A stretch of DNA of 64,000 nucleotides from Runella salmonicolor (GTDB lineage: Bacteria > Bacteroidota > Bacteroidia > Cytophagales > Spirosomataceae). This document shows positions 41,876 through 50,174 of the stretch, piece after piece. Under the pieces are notes generated by a model, which made no database searches, had not been told where the DNA came from, and saw only the letters and a program-made list of their open reading frames with translations. The position numbers and the translations under genes were made by a program. Numbering within the stretch: the stretch's first letter is position 1; each line of letters opens with the position of its first letter. The DNA is taken from assembly GCF_024158025.1 (NCBI RefSeq), contig NZ_JAMZEL010000008.1:186001-250000 (forward strand), given 5' to 3'.

Positions 41876-43171
41876 TTACCCACCTTCTTCTTCTTCGCTT
41901 AGTTTTTGAACGAGTATCTTGTCGATACGGCTTTTGTCCATGTCGACAATCTCGAACCGATAGTCCTGCCACGTGAAGTGCTCACCCGTATCGGGAATAT
42001 CCTTAAAAATATGCAAGGCAAAGCCACCAAGGGTGTTGAAGCCCGTCAATTCTTTTTTCTGCTGTATCGTAATGTCAAAATGATTGATAAAATCTTCCCA
42101 CGGAAGCTGGGCATCCACCAGAAAACTGCCGTCTTCGCGCTCTACGATGTCGTAGTTAAACTCATCGGTTTCTGACAAATCCCCCACCAACGCGTCCAAA
42201 ATGTCGTTTAGCGTGGCAATGCCAAGCATGGCGCCGTATTCGTCGACGATGATACCAAAATGCACCCGACTTACTTTAAACTTTTCTAGGGCCTGATAGG
42301 CTTTGTTGTTTTCGGGAATATACAACGGCTCACGGGCCAGCGATTCCAATCGGGTAAGTTGCTCATCCAAATCACCGCCGAGCAAATCTTTCACATAAAT
42401 CAGCCCCACGATATTGTCAATCCCGTCGTTGCAAAGGGGATAAATGGAGTGCTTGGATTCCATGATTCGGGCTTTATTTTCTTCGGGGTCATCGGCCGAA
42501 TCCAACCACGTAACCTCCTGACGGTTGGTCATCAACGACGTGATTTTCCGGTCGCCCAGATGAAAGACATTCTCCACGATTTCTTGCTCAATCTCATCAA
42601 TGACCCCGCCTGTGGTGCCTTCCTGAATGATGGTCTTGATTTCTTCTTCCGTAATGGCTTGGTTTTGCGGCGTAATCCGCAGAATTTTCATAAACAAATC
42701 GCTGGATTTGGCCAACAACCAAATAAACGGCGACGTAAGATTGGAGAGCCAATTCATGGGCGTAGCCATAAACTTGGCAATGCCTTCGGGATTGGACATG
42801 CCGATACGCTTAGGCACGAGTTCTCCCAAAACCAATGACAGGTAGGTTACAAACAAAACAACGCCACCTACGGCGATAGAATGCGCATAAGGCTTCAATA
42901 ATTCATACTGCTCAACGTAGGCCTGAAAATCGGTCGTGATGCGTTCACCGCTGAATACCCCGTTCAGGATTCCAATGAGGGTGATGCCGATTTGGACGGT
43001 CGAGAGAAAGCGATTGGGGGAGTTTGCCAGTTCGAGTGCATGTTTGGCCTGCCGGTCACCGTTTCGTGCCGCAGTTTCCAACTTAGACTTTCGCGAGGAG
43101 ACCAGCGCGATTTCTGACATGGAGAAAATACCGTTGATAAGAACGAGTAGAACGATAACAAATAGTTCCAC
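41876..43171 (-). CDS. CNNM/CorC (hemolysin C-like) membrane protein
   Basis: 432 residues if started at the GTG at 43171. A DUF21/CNNM domain with three or four helices (LFVIVLLVLINGIFSMSEIALVSS) precedes a CBS pair and a CorC_HlyC domain (IVEREDGSFLVDAQLPWEDF). The family is linked to Mg2+/Co2+ efflux. No ATG lies near the N terminus. A TTG at 43207 is in frame, but two TAnnTTTG elements (43196-43212) cover it, so translation must begin further in; GTG is the best choice, TTG at L6 is possible. It diverges from the NUDIX gene. Confidence 0.85.
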   Translation of the reverse strand: MELFVIVLLVLINGIFSMSEIALVSSRKSKLETAARNGDRQAKHALELANSPNRFLSTVQIGITLIGILNGVFSGERITTDFQAYVEQYELLKPYAHSIAVGGVVLFVTYLSLVLGELVPKRIGMSNPEGIAKFMATPMNWLSNLTSPFIWLLAKSSDLFMKILRITPQNQAITEEEIKTIIQEGTTGGVIDEIEQEIVENVFHLGDRKITSLMTNRQEVTWLDSADDPEENKARIMESKHSIYPLCNDGIDNIVGLIYVKDLLGGDLDEQLTRLESLAREPLYIPENNKAYQALEKFKVSRVHFGIIVDEYGAMLGIATLNDILDALVGDLSETDEFNYDIVEREDGSFLVDAQLPWEDFINHFDITIQQKKELTGFNTLGGFALHIFKDIPDTGEHFTWQDYRFEIVDMDKSRIDKILVQKLSEEEEGG

Positions 43172-43195
43172 GTATGGGGATGGTTGGTACAATTG

Positions 43196-43212
43196 CAAAA
43201 TTATCAAAAGTA
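43196..43212 (-). promoter_or_regulatory. Two overlapping -7 elements for the CorC-like gene
   Basis: TACTTTTG (43205-43212) and TAATTTTG (43196-43203) on the minus strand, 24 to 41 bp before the GTG start. They exclude the TTG at 43207 as the start codon if either is used. Confidence 0.55.
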
Positions 43213-43239
43213 TTTGCTATCCAAAACAAACCCATTTGC

Positions 43240-43247
43240 TAATTTTG
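43240..43247 (+). promoter_or_regulatory. Candidate -7 element (TAATTTTG) for the NUDIX gene
   Basis: Exact TAnnTTTG, 25 bp before the ATG at 43273, with a TTTG 23 bp upstream (43213-43216) as a possible -33 element. Confidence 0.6.
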
Positions 43248-43272
43248 TCGGCATTAACGCCCCACTACTCCT

Positions 43273-43962
43273 ATGATTATATTTATCAAAGACCGTCCGG
43301 TCCGAATTTTAAGCGAAAAAGCGGCTCAGGGGCTCTCCAATCGGGCCACTTTTGACCGAATCATTGACGCTCACCTCGAAATGCTGAAGGTGGCAAGTTT
43401 AAAGGGGCATTTACTCATTCTGAACGCCACACCGATTACGGCCGAAAAATTGTTTCATTTTTTGAACAATTACGACCTGCCCGAGCTCCAATCCATTTAT
43501 TTGGTGCCCAAAGACCGCGAAGCCGTGGAAAAAAGATTGAAAAAAATCTACACCATCATCAAAGCGGCGGGTGGCATTGTGACCAAAGACAACAAAATGC
43601 TGATGATGTTTCGGCGGGGCGTGTGGGATTTGCCTAAGGGCAAACTCGACGACAATGAAAAATCAAAAAAAGCGGCCCTCCGCGAAGTAGAAGAAGAAAC
43701 GGGCGTAAAAGCCGAGCTTATCGAAAAAACCTGTACCACTTGGCACACTTATACCCAAAACAATCAACTCATCCTCAAACGGACCAAATGGTATTGGATG
43801 CGCTGCGTGGACGACTCCAAGATGGCCCCCCAGCACGACGAAGGCATTGAACAATTGGCGTGGATGAGTGAGCCCGAAGCCCGCAAAGCACTCGTCAACT
43901 CCTTCAGCTCCATCCGCTACGTGGTAGACTGCTTTATGGGGCAGGAAGTGGATGTGGATTAG
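43273..43962 (+). CDS. NUDIX hydrolase
   Basis: 229 residues. The complete NUDIX box lies in GKLDDNEKSKKAALREVEEE followed by TG, matching Gx5Ex7REUxEExGU. An unusual ~95-residue N-terminal domain (HLEMLKVASLKGHLLILNATPITAEKLFHFL) precedes it. NUDIX enzymes cleave nucleoside diphosphate-linked substrates such as 8-oxo-dGTP, ADP-ribose or diadenosine polyphosphates; the substrate cannot be read from the box. Followed by the 4 x 15-nt repeat and a terminator. Confidence 0.92.
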   Translation: MIIFIKDRPVRILSEKAAQGLSNRATFDRIIDAHLEMLKVASLKGHLLILNATPITAEKLFHFLNNYDLPELQSIYLVPKDREAVEKRLKKIYTIIKAAGGIVTKDNKMLMMFRRGVWDLPKGKLDDNEKSKKAALREVEEETGVKAELIEKTCTTWHTYTQNNQLILKRTKWYWMRCVDDSKMAPQHDEGIEQLAWMSEPEARKALVNSFSSIRYVVDCFMGQEVDVD

Positions 43963-43996
43963 TAGCCAAGGGGGAACCGCATGGGCGGCCCCGCGC

Positions 43997-44056
43997 GAAA
44001 TGGTAAACCGAAAAAAGGGGAACCGAGGGATGGTAAAACGAGAAATGTAGAACCGA
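43997..44056. repeat. Four tandem 15-nt degenerate repeats
   Basis: Units GAAATGGTAAACCGA, AAAAAGGGGAACCGA, GGGATGGTAAAACGA and GAAATGTAGAACCGA are exactly contiguous (43997-44056). The AACCGA/AAACGA end is the conserved part. They lie between the NUDIX stop and a terminator and do not encode a plausible protein. Confidence 0.75.
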
Positions 44057-44091
44057 AAAACAGCGGGTTGGAAACAGCCAGCTGTTTTTTT
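44056..44091 (+). terminator. Rho-independent terminator after the NUDIX gene
   Basis: AAAAACAGC (44056-44064) pairs with GCTGTTTTT (44081-44089), followed by further T residues. Confidence 0.75.
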
Positions 44092-44187
44092 ATATTTGAG
44101 GGTAGGCTGTGGCTTATATGCTTCGTTTTGGGGCTATAGGCTATATATGCTATTTATAGCGTATGTACAGATGTTAGCTGCAAGCGT

Positions 44188-44658
44188 ATGGCGACAATCA
44201 AACTATTGACAAAAATAAAAGCACCAATTGACAAGTGTTTTGACGTTTCGCGAGACATTAAAGTTCATGAGCTATCTACAAAATACACAAACGAAAAAGC
44301 TGTTGCAGGTAAGACGTCAGGACTATGTGAAATAAATGACGAAATAACATGGCAAGCTACTCATTTCGGTATTAGGCAACACTTGACGATTAAAATAACC
44401 AAATTAAATAGACCTATATTTTTTGAGGACGTAATTTTAAAGGGCGCATTTAATTCAATGCGACATGAACACCACTTTATACAAGTTAATGAATGCACTG
44501 AAATGACTGACATCTTCTATTATGAAGTTCCATTTGGTTTTCTAGGTATTTGGTTTGACAAACTCATTTTAGAAAAATACATGACAAAATTCCTGTTAAC
44601 AAGGAATCAAATAATAAAGGAAGTGAGTGAAAAAACGCCAGCAGCTAACCGCACCTAG
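44188..44658 (+). CDS. SRPBCC (START-like) family protein
   Basis: 156 residues. The sequence follows the SRPBCC plan: first strand IKLLTKIKAPIDKCFDVSRDI, central ITWQATHFGIRQHLTIKITKL, and a final long helix FDKLILEKYMTKFLLTRNQIIKEV. Members bind small hydrophobic ligands; the ligand is unknown (COG4276-like). Its last codons (PAANRT) lie inside the attC-like palindrome, so the cassette end supplies the stop. The start is 6 bp after the GTTAGCTGC site. AT-rich base use differs from adjacent genes and suggests acquisition. Confidence 0.8.
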   Translation: MATIKLLTKIKAPIDKCFDVSRDIKVHELSTKYTNEKAVAGKTSGLCEINDEITWQATHFGIRQHLTIKITKLNRPIFFEDVILKGAFNSMRHEHHFIQVNECTEMTDIFYYEVPFGFLGIWFDKLILEKYMTKFLLTRNQIIKEVSEKTPAANRT

Positions 44659-44753
44659 GCAAAATGACCGCTTTTTTGAAAATTGCCTCTGCTGGCGCTT
44701 CGGCGGACAGAAATAAGTGCGGGCACTTCGCCTAGCCGCCAAACGTTATCTGC
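44641..44753 (+). repeat. attC-like imperfect palindrome
   Basis: Outer arms GCAGCTAAC and GTTATCTGC pair at 8 of 9 positions. Inner arms CTAGGC (44655-44660) and GCCTAG (44730-44735) pair perfectly. A third pair GCCAGCAG (44637-44644) / CTGCTGGC (44689-44696) offers an alternative fold. The length of 113 nt and the two-box layout match attC sites (R''-L''...L'-R'). Confidence 0.55.
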
Positions 44754-44917
44754 AATGCCAACGCCCAGACCATCTACACTCACTGAATTTTATACAAACT
44801 ACCCTCATTACAAGGGACTTGTAAGGCTCACTGCATCCATTTTAGCCCCGTTGTTGAGTAGGTTTGCGTAAATTATGCTTACTGTAGAAGCAATAACCCT
44901 TACGAAAGAACTCTTCA

Positions 44918-45661
44918 ATGAACAGCAAACTCAAGCCCTTGTGTTCGGTTATCATTTTTGTCGTTTTATCAGGATTACAAATAGGTGCTTTGGCACAGGG
45001 CCCGGGACAAAGAATACCGCTCCCGCCCATACCGATCAAAGGCGATACGACCCATACCCTTTCCAAACATTTCACGCTTGCCTCTGCCGCCGCAAAAGCA
45101 CCAGATGCTAAGGGGTTTATTCAACGTTGGTTGGTGCTGGAACCAGTAAAGAAAGATATTGTCAGGAATAATATTTTCACCGACAACTACCTCAAAACAA
45201 CATTCTCTACCGATAATTTCTCCAACGATTACACCACCGTTCCCAAAAATGGCGAAACGGTAAAAGTGGGAAATCAGGAACTGAAGTGGTATGCCTTGGA
45301 CAGCAAGGCGTTCAACTTTAATTTATACCATTTTACCTACGCCCTTAACAAGCCCAAATACGGCATACTTGTCTGGCTCGTTACGGTCATCAATTGTCCC
45401 GAAGAAATTAAAAACGTCAGGATGGCTGCTGGATGTAATTCCGGAAGCATGTGGTGGCTGAATGGTCAGGAAGCCTTGCTGCTTTCCGGTGACAGGGATA
45501 TGATTGCCGATAATGGTACTTCTGCACGGTTAACGTTAAAAAAGGGAAAGAACATCGTCAGAGGGGCGGTAATAAACGGACCGGGGATGGCTAATTTCTG
45601 TGTTCGTTTTTTAGATGAAAAAGGAGCACCCGTAAAAAACCTCAGCATCAGTTACGAATAA
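44918..45661 (+). CDS. Secreted protein, probably carbohydrate-related
   Basis: 247 residues. A signal peptide ends near ALAQ. The remainder is beta-rich (NLYHFTYALNKPKYGILVWLVTVINCPEEI, SGSMWWLNGQEALLLSGDRDM, LKKGKNIVRGAVINGPG). The WWLNGQE ... LKKGKN pattern resembles the small beta-sandwich domains beside glycosidases and acetylxylan esterases. No catalytic motif is evident. It is 143 bp before the GH43 gene on the same strand and may act with it on the same polysaccharide. Confidence 0.6.
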   Translation: MNSKLKPLCSVIIFVVLSGLQIGALAQGPGQRIPLPPIPIKGDTTHTLSKHFTLASAAAKAPDAKGFIQRWLVLEPVKKDIVRNNIFTDNYLKTTFSTDNFSNDYTTVPKNGETVKVGNQELKWYALDSKAFNFNLYHFTYALNKPKYGILVWLVTVINCPEEIKNVRMAAGCNSGSMWWLNGQEALLLSGDRDMIADNGTSARLTLKKGKNIVRGAVINGPGMANFCVRFLDEKGAPVKNLSISYE

Positions 45662-45804
45662 TAGGGCTCCGTCAGTTTAAGGAAACCGCAAAATATAAAA
45701 CGGCAAATTAAAAATATAAAAGTATTGATAGTCAATAAGTTATGATTTTGACAAAGGGAGGTTGATTTTAAAACTTACCTAAGGCAATTAAAATAAATCA
45801 GTAC

Positions 45805-47244
45805 ATGAAAAGAATCAACGTACCCGGCCTGACAACCTTATTCGCTTTATTGACAATCCAAACTGTATCAGCACAGGTAGGAAGACCCTTTATCCATGAC
45901 CCCTCAACCATCGCTGAATGTGACGGCAAGTACTACACATTCGGCACGGGCGGTGGCGGATTGATTTCCAATGATGGTTGGACATGGCATGGTGGCGGGG
46001 TGAGACCAGGGGGAGGAGCGGCTCCGGATGTCATCAAAATCGGGGATCGTTACCTTGTCATCTATGGCGCAACCGGCGGTTCACCCAACCACAAAGGAGC
46101 GATTCTGACCATGTGGAACAAGACATTAGACCCAAAGTCTCCTGATTTTAAATATTCTGAACCGATTGTCGTAGCAACGTCGGATGGCTATGAAGAGAAT
46201 GACGCCATTGACCCCGGCGTGATGCTGGACCCCACGACTGGACGCCTTTGGCTAACCTACGGTACGTATTTTGGATTCACTCGCCTGATAGAATTAGACC
46301 CCAAAACGGGAAAACTCAAGGCAGGCAATAAACCCGTGGATGTAGCCATCGTATGCGAAGCCAGCACGTTGGTCTACCGCGACGGTTGGTACTACCTGCT
46401 GGCCACGCACGGCAGTTGTTGCGACGGTGCCAACTCTACCTACAATGTGGTGGTGGGTCGTTCAAAAAAAATAACAGGTCCTTACCTTGACAATGTAGGA
46501 AGAAGCATGCTGGAAGGCGGCGGTAAAATGGTGGTGGCTACCCGTGGCGGATTAATAGGCCCGGGGCATTTCGGGCACATCATTCTTGAGCAGGGCGTTG
46601 AAAAAATGTCCCTCCATTATGAAGCCGATTTAGCGCAGGGGGGGCGAAGCGTATTGGGCATTCTTCCAGTGGTTTGGAAAGATGGATGGCCTGTGGCAGG
46701 AGAAAAGTTTAAAGAAGGCACGTATGAAATCGAATCCGTACGCAGAGGCTATGGATTAGAGTTGGCCGTTGATTTTACCAGAATGCCCGTTGTCCGGGGA
46801 TTTGGCCAGCCCAACAATGAACCGATAAAACCCGTTCAAGCGCAGCAATTAGCCGATGTAATGAAAAACTGGCCAACGGGTAACATTAATTTAAGAATAG
46901 GCGACTACATGTCCCGTCCCCATCAACAATGGACGATTACCGATGCGCCTGATACAACCGGGTATCTGGGCGGACCTTATTATAAAATTGTATTGGCAGG
47001 CACCGATCGGGCATTGGCGGCCACTCCCGATGCCGAAGTAATCACCGTACCGGCATTTACGGGCGCGCCCGAACAGCTATGGCGCATCGATCAATTGACG
47101 GATGGTACTTATAGAATTATGCCCAAGGCGGTTCCCAATTCAGGAAAGAAGTTAGCGCTGGTATCTTCCGGCGACAGCACACCGACATTGGCAGAATTTG
47201 ATTTTAACAGCGATAATTCGAAATGGAATTTTAGGGCTCCCTAA
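45805..47244 (+). CDS. Glycoside hydrolase family 43 with C-terminal ricin-like domain
   Basis: 479 residues with a signal peptide ending at VSAQ. The GH43 five-blade propeller shows the expected acidic triad: Asp32 in FIHDPSTIAE (base), Asp136 in AIDPGVMLDP, and Glu185 in VCEASTLVY (acid). The C-terminal ~100 residues (YYKIVLAGTDRALAATPDAE, QLWRIDQLTDGTYRIMPK) resemble a ricin/RICIN carbohydrate-binding domain. The sequence is closest to endo-arabinanase-type members. It acts outside or in the periplasm on arabinose- or xylose-containing polymers; substrate not proven. Confidence 0.88.
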   Translation: MKRINVPGLTTLFALLTIQTVSAQVGRPFIHDPSTIAECDGKYYTFGTGGGGLISNDGWTWHGGGVRPGGGAAPDVIKIGDRYLVIYGATGGSPNHKGAILTMWNKTLDPKSPDFKYSEPIVVATSDGYEENDAIDPGVMLDPTTGRLWLTYGTYFGFTRLIELDPKTGKLKAGNKPVDVAIVCEASTLVYRDGWYYLLATHGSCCDGANSTYNVVVGRSKKITGPYLDNVGRSMLEGGGKMVVATRGGLIGPGHFGHIILEQGVEKMSLHYEADLAQGGRSVLGILPVVWKDGWPVAGEKFKEGTYEIESVRRGYGLELAVDFTRMPVVRGFGQPNNEPIKPVQAQQLADVMKNWPTGNINLRIGDYMSRPHQQWTITDAPDTTGYLGGPYYKIVLAGTDRALAATPDAEVITVPAFTGAPEQLWRIDQLTDGTYRIMPKAVPNSGKKLALVSSGDSTPTLAEFDFNSDNSKWNFRAP

Positions 47245-47331
47245 GGATATTCTTTACCCCGTTGCCCGTTTGAGGCAGCATTTAAGAAGACTCGCGCCAG
47301 TAGGGATTCTATCAGGTATTCAAGCCATAAC

Positions 47332-47387
47332 TCAAATAAACACAATAATCGGTAATCAATTCATAACCAAAGGATTAGTTGAAGGAT
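47332..47387 (-). pseudogene. Displaced 3' fragment of a DUF721 gene
   Basis: Read on the minus strand this 56-bp piece matches the last codons of the DUF721 gene (8936-8991) with three mismatches and a one-base insertion. Over 27 consecutive bases (the run starting TCCTTTGGTTATGAATTGAT) it is identical, and the TGA stop is kept. The insertion puts the frame off. Upstream similarity fades at 47387. It is too short to be a gene; it is a remnant of a second copy or of a recombination event. The rest of the 47245-47519 gap holds nothing else recognisable except the terminator. Confidence 0.75.
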
Positions 47388-47463
47388 TTGATATTACATA
47401 TTGATAATCAAGAAGATAATATTTTTCAAAATACCTGAACTTTTTATCGACTACTTAATAAAA

Positions 47464-47493
47464 AAGGCAGCCTCAGATTTTTGGGACTGCCTT
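47464..47493. terminator. Terminator between convergent GH43 and porX genes
   Basis: AAGGCAG (47464-47470) pairs with CTGCCTT (47487-47493), preceded by an A-run serving the minus strand. Confidence 0.6.
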
Positions 47494-47519
47494 AATCAAT
47501 TATTGGAGTTGTTCTAATT

Positions 47520-49082
47520 TTACTTAGGTTTCAAGAACACAAACGGTATAATCATTTCTTCAATCGAAACCCCGCCGTGCTGGAAGGTATCGCGGTACAT
47601 ATTGACGTACTGGTTGAAGTTGTTGGGATACGCAAAAAAGTAATCGCCGAGGGTGAAAACGTAGGCCGTCGAAACATTGAGCTTGGGCAAAAACAAGCGC
47701 TCGGGGCGGCGGCACACGTAGATGTGGTTGTTGTCGTCGAAGCCGAGATTTTTTCCCTGTTTGTAGCGTAAGTTGGTATTGGTTTCGCGGTATCCAACGA
47801 TTTTGACGGGTTTTTTCACCCGCGTCATGCCGTGGTCGGTGGTGATGATGATGCGCCCTTTTTTCTCTGCTATTCGTTGCAAAAAATCCATGATAGGGGA
47901 GTGCTGAAACCAAGATTTGGTGATGGAACGATACGCGGCCTCATCGGGAGCTAACTCCTTGATCATCATCATGTCGGTGCGGGCGTGCGAGAGCATATCC
48001 ACGAAGTTAAAGACGACCACGTTCAGGTGGTTTTTCCAGAGGTTGGGAAGGTTGTCGATGAGGGTCTTTCCCTGATTTTGATTGATGATTTTGTTGTACG
48101 AAAACTTCACCTGCATCCGGTTGCGCTCAAACTGTTTGCGCAACAAATCTTCTTCGTGCTTATTGAGCCCTTCTTCGCCGTCGGGGGTATTTTCGTCGTT
48201 TACCCACCAATTAGGGTATTGCTTTTCAATTTCGCTGGGCATAATTCCCGCAAAAATTGAGTTACGCGCAAAACCAGTGGTGGTAGGCAGAATTGAATAA
48301 TACGAAGATTCTTCTTCGACCGTAAAAAACTCGCTCAACAGCGGCTCGACTACTTTCCACTGGTCATAACGTAGATTATCAATCAGAATAAAAAACAAAG
48401 GCTCCGTCTGTTTCATCAACGGAAATACTTTGCGTTTCATCAACTGATGCGACAAAATCGGCTTGTCGGCGTTGGGGTCATTGAGCCAGTCTTCATAATT
48501 GTCGAGGACAAACTTGCAAAAATTGTTGTTGGCCTCTTCTTTCTGGGTCGACAGAATCTCCTCCATGCTTTTGTCTTGCGTGTTTTCGAGTTCCAATTCC
48601 CAGTAAATCAATTTTTTATATAATTCGACCCACTCCGCATGGCCGATGCGGTCTTGGTATTGCATGGCCAATTGCCGAAACTCCTGCATGTAGCTGATGT
48701 TGGTTTTTTCGCTGACCAACCGCTTGTTATCCAGAATTTTTTTGACCGAAAGGAGGATTTGATTAGGATTGAGCGGCTTAATGAGATAATCGGCAATGCG
48801 GGAGCCGATGGCTTCTTCCATTATACGTTCCTCTTCGCTCTTGGTAATCATGACCACGGGAAGATTGGGGCGTAATTGTTTTATCTGCGCGAGGGTTTCG
48901 AGACCTGAAAGTCCAGGCATATTTTCGTCCAGAAAAACTACGTCGAATCGTTCGTGTTCTACTTTGTCGAGGGCATCAGAACCACTATTGACGGGGGTGA
49001 TGGTGTAGCCTTTGCCGGTAAGAAATAAAATATGTGGTTTTAATAAATCTATTTCATCATCTGCCCAAAGAATATTTGCCAT
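47520..49082 (-). CDS. porX: PorX-type response regulator with PglZ domain
   Basis: 520 residues from the ATG at 49082 (MANILWADDEIDLLKPH). The receiver domain has phospho-acceptor Asp52 in VVFLDENMPG, then a helical linker (about 130-220). A C-terminal alkaline-phosphatase-like PglZ domain follows, with PLFFILIDNLRYDQWK, PTTTGFARNSIFAG, FNFVDMLSHAR and ITTDHGMTRVKKP. This is the PorX architecture; PorX controls type IX secretion and surface traits with PorY or SigP in Bacteroidota, and cleaves oligonucleotides. The kinase PorY is not adjacent. Two T9SS-secreted proteins lie 5 kb downstream. A TTG-initiated extension to 49151 lacks conservation signs and is rejected. Confidence 0.95.
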   Translation of the reverse strand: MANILWADDEIDLLKPHILFLTGKGYTITPVNSGSDALDKVEHERFDVVFLDENMPGLSGLETLAQIKQLRPNLPVVMITKSEEERIMEEAIGSRIADYLIKPLNPNQILLSVKKILDNKRLVSEKTNISYMQEFRQLAMQYQDRIGHAEWVELYKKLIYWELELENTQDKSMEEILSTQKEEANNNFCKFVLDNYEDWLNDPNADKPILSHQLMKRKVFPLMKQTEPLFFILIDNLRYDQWKVVEPLLSEFFTVEEESSYYSILPTTTGFARNSIFAGIMPSEIEKQYPNWWVNDENTPDGEEGLNKHEEDLLRKQFERNRMQVKFSYNKIINQNQGKTLIDNLPNLWKNHLNVVVFNFVDMLSHARTDMMMIKELAPDEAAYRSITKSWFQHSPIMDFLQRIAEKKGRIIITTDHGMTRVKKPVKIVGYRETNTNLRYKQGKNLGFDDNNHIYVCRRPERLFLPKLNVSTAYVFTLGDYFFAYPNNFNQYVNMYRDTFQHGGVSIEEMIIPFVFLKPK

Positions 49083-49198
49083 AAGATAGTTGATAAGATG
49101 TTTTGATTGAAAAAATACGAAGGGGCTTATGCAGTAAAAATCAAAGCCCAAAATGTATCTCTCCTAACGACTTGTGAATTGAATAATTGTTTGTAGAG

Positions 49199-49210
49199 TG
49201 ACATTAATCA
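49199..49210. promoter_or_regulatory. FNR-type operator upstream of the universal stress gene
   Basis: TGAC-ATTA-ATCA with TGA-N6-TCA geometry, centred ~89 bp before the ATG at 49294. The half-sites are the same (TGAC, ATCA) as those of the hemN site. Confidence 0.5.
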
Positions 49211-49293
49211 TCAAACATAACTGCCAATAATCATATTTTAAAATAGCTAATGAACGGAAATTGCGGAAGATAACCAACAAATCCATTCATCCA

Positions 49294-50106
49294 ATGAAAA
49301 CGATTCTTGTACCTACCGATTTAAGCGATGTTTCTGAATATGCCCTAGACGTGGCCGTTGAGATTGCTAAAAAGCACAATTCAACCATTGTGTTGCTCAA
49401 ACGATTGATTTTTCCGACGGTAGAATATACCATGATTGATAACGATTTTTTTGACGGCAAGGAAGATTATTACCGTTTTCTGACCCAAGAATCAAAAGAC
49501 CGTCTCAAAGATATGATTGATAGACCAGCTTATGCGGGTGTTAGTTTCAAACTGAAAGTAGTAAGAGAAAACGAAACGCTGGCCGAGGCCGTTTTGCACC
49601 AAGAGGCTGATTTAGTGGTGATGGGTTCGACGGGGGCAAGCGGTTGGAAAGAATGGACGAAAGGGTCTAATGCAGAGCATGTGGTACGAAAAGCAACCTG
49701 TCCGGTGTTGGTCGTAAAATCACCTGTGAGTGAGTTTAATAATGTGGTATTTGCCGTAGATTTTGAAAATGAGCAGTTTGTAAAAACCTCCACAAAATTG
49801 TTGGATAAATCAAACATCAATCCTCATTTTGTATATGTAGACAACGGCACCAAAATTTTTGATGAAGTGGCATTGCGCGAAAAAGTTGGGAAATGGGCCC
49901 TTGAACTGGGGTACAGTACCTATCAATTTGAGATTGTTGAAGCCAATACCATTGAGAAAGGAATCTTAAATTATGCCAGAAAAGTGGAAGCCGACATTAT
50001 AGTAATGTATACCCACGGGCGCACGGGAATCCAACATTTTATTTACGGGAGTGTGGCCGAAGATGTGGTCAATCACGCCGAAATGGCCGTAATGGTGAGT
50101 CATTAA
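49294..50106 (+). CDS. Universal stress protein, tandem UspA domains
   Basis: 270 residues from the ATG at 49294. Two UspA units are visible: TILVPTDLSDVSEYALDVA ... DLVVMGSTGASGWKE, and a second VVFAVDFENEQF ... DIIVMYTHGRTGIQH. The ATP-binding G-x2-G-x9-G(S/T) signature is partly present in each. Usp proteins of this size accumulate under energy or oxygen limitation; the FNR-like palindrome upstream suggests the same here. Monocistronic with a terminator behind it. The longer TTG frame from 49261 is not supported. Confidence 0.9.
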   Translation: MKTILVPTDLSDVSEYALDVAVEIAKKHNSTIVLLKRLIFPTVEYTMIDNDFFDGKEDYYRFLTQESKDRLKDMIDRPAYAGVSFKLKVVRENETLAEAVLHQEADLVVMGSTGASGWKEWTKGSNAEHVVRKATCPVLVVKSPVSEFNNVVFAVDFENEQFVKTSTKLLDKSNINPHFVYVDNGTKIFDEVALREKVGKWALELGYSTYQFEIVEANTIEKGILNYARKVEADIIVMYTHGRTGIQHFIYGSVAEDVVNHAEMAVMVSH

Positions 50107-50133
50107 CGGAGAAATTTTACTCCTTGAGCTTTT

Positions 50134-50169
50134 AAAAGAATGGCTGGCATCCCCAACCATTCTTTTTTT
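50134..50169 (+). terminator. Rho-independent terminator after the universal stress gene
   Basis: AAAAGAATGG (50134-50143) pairs with CCATTCTTTT (50157-50166) followed by T residues. Confidence 0.85.
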
Positions 50170-50174
50170 ATGCG

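Larger units (their letters stand above)
44173..44753 (+). mobile_element. Integron-cassette-like unit carrying an SRPBCC gene
   Basis: A 9-bp word GTTAGCTGC at 44173-44181 lies just before the SRPBCC gene. Its exact reverse complement GCAGCTAAC is at 44641-44649 at the gene's 3' end, and GTTATCTGC follows at 44745-44753. This is the order seen in integron gene cassettes: simple recombination site, ORF starting within a few bases, then a palindromic attC ending in a GTT core. The unit from GTT to GTT is 572 bp. The gene is more AT-rich than its neighbours. No integrase is in the window, and only one cassette is clear, so mobility is inferred. Confidence 0.55.

Noticed and set aside
44683..44871. 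Small frame starting inside the attC-like palindrome, possible second cassette ORF (ATG at 44756, 38 codons)
   Set aside because: Too short, no recognisable features and no second attC-like site behind it. It could be a cassette remnant but cannot be supported.
47198..47404. Plus-strand 68-codon frame after the GH43 gene
   Set aside because: It runs from inside the GH43 gene across the displaced DUF721 fragment on the opposite strand; no family resemblance.
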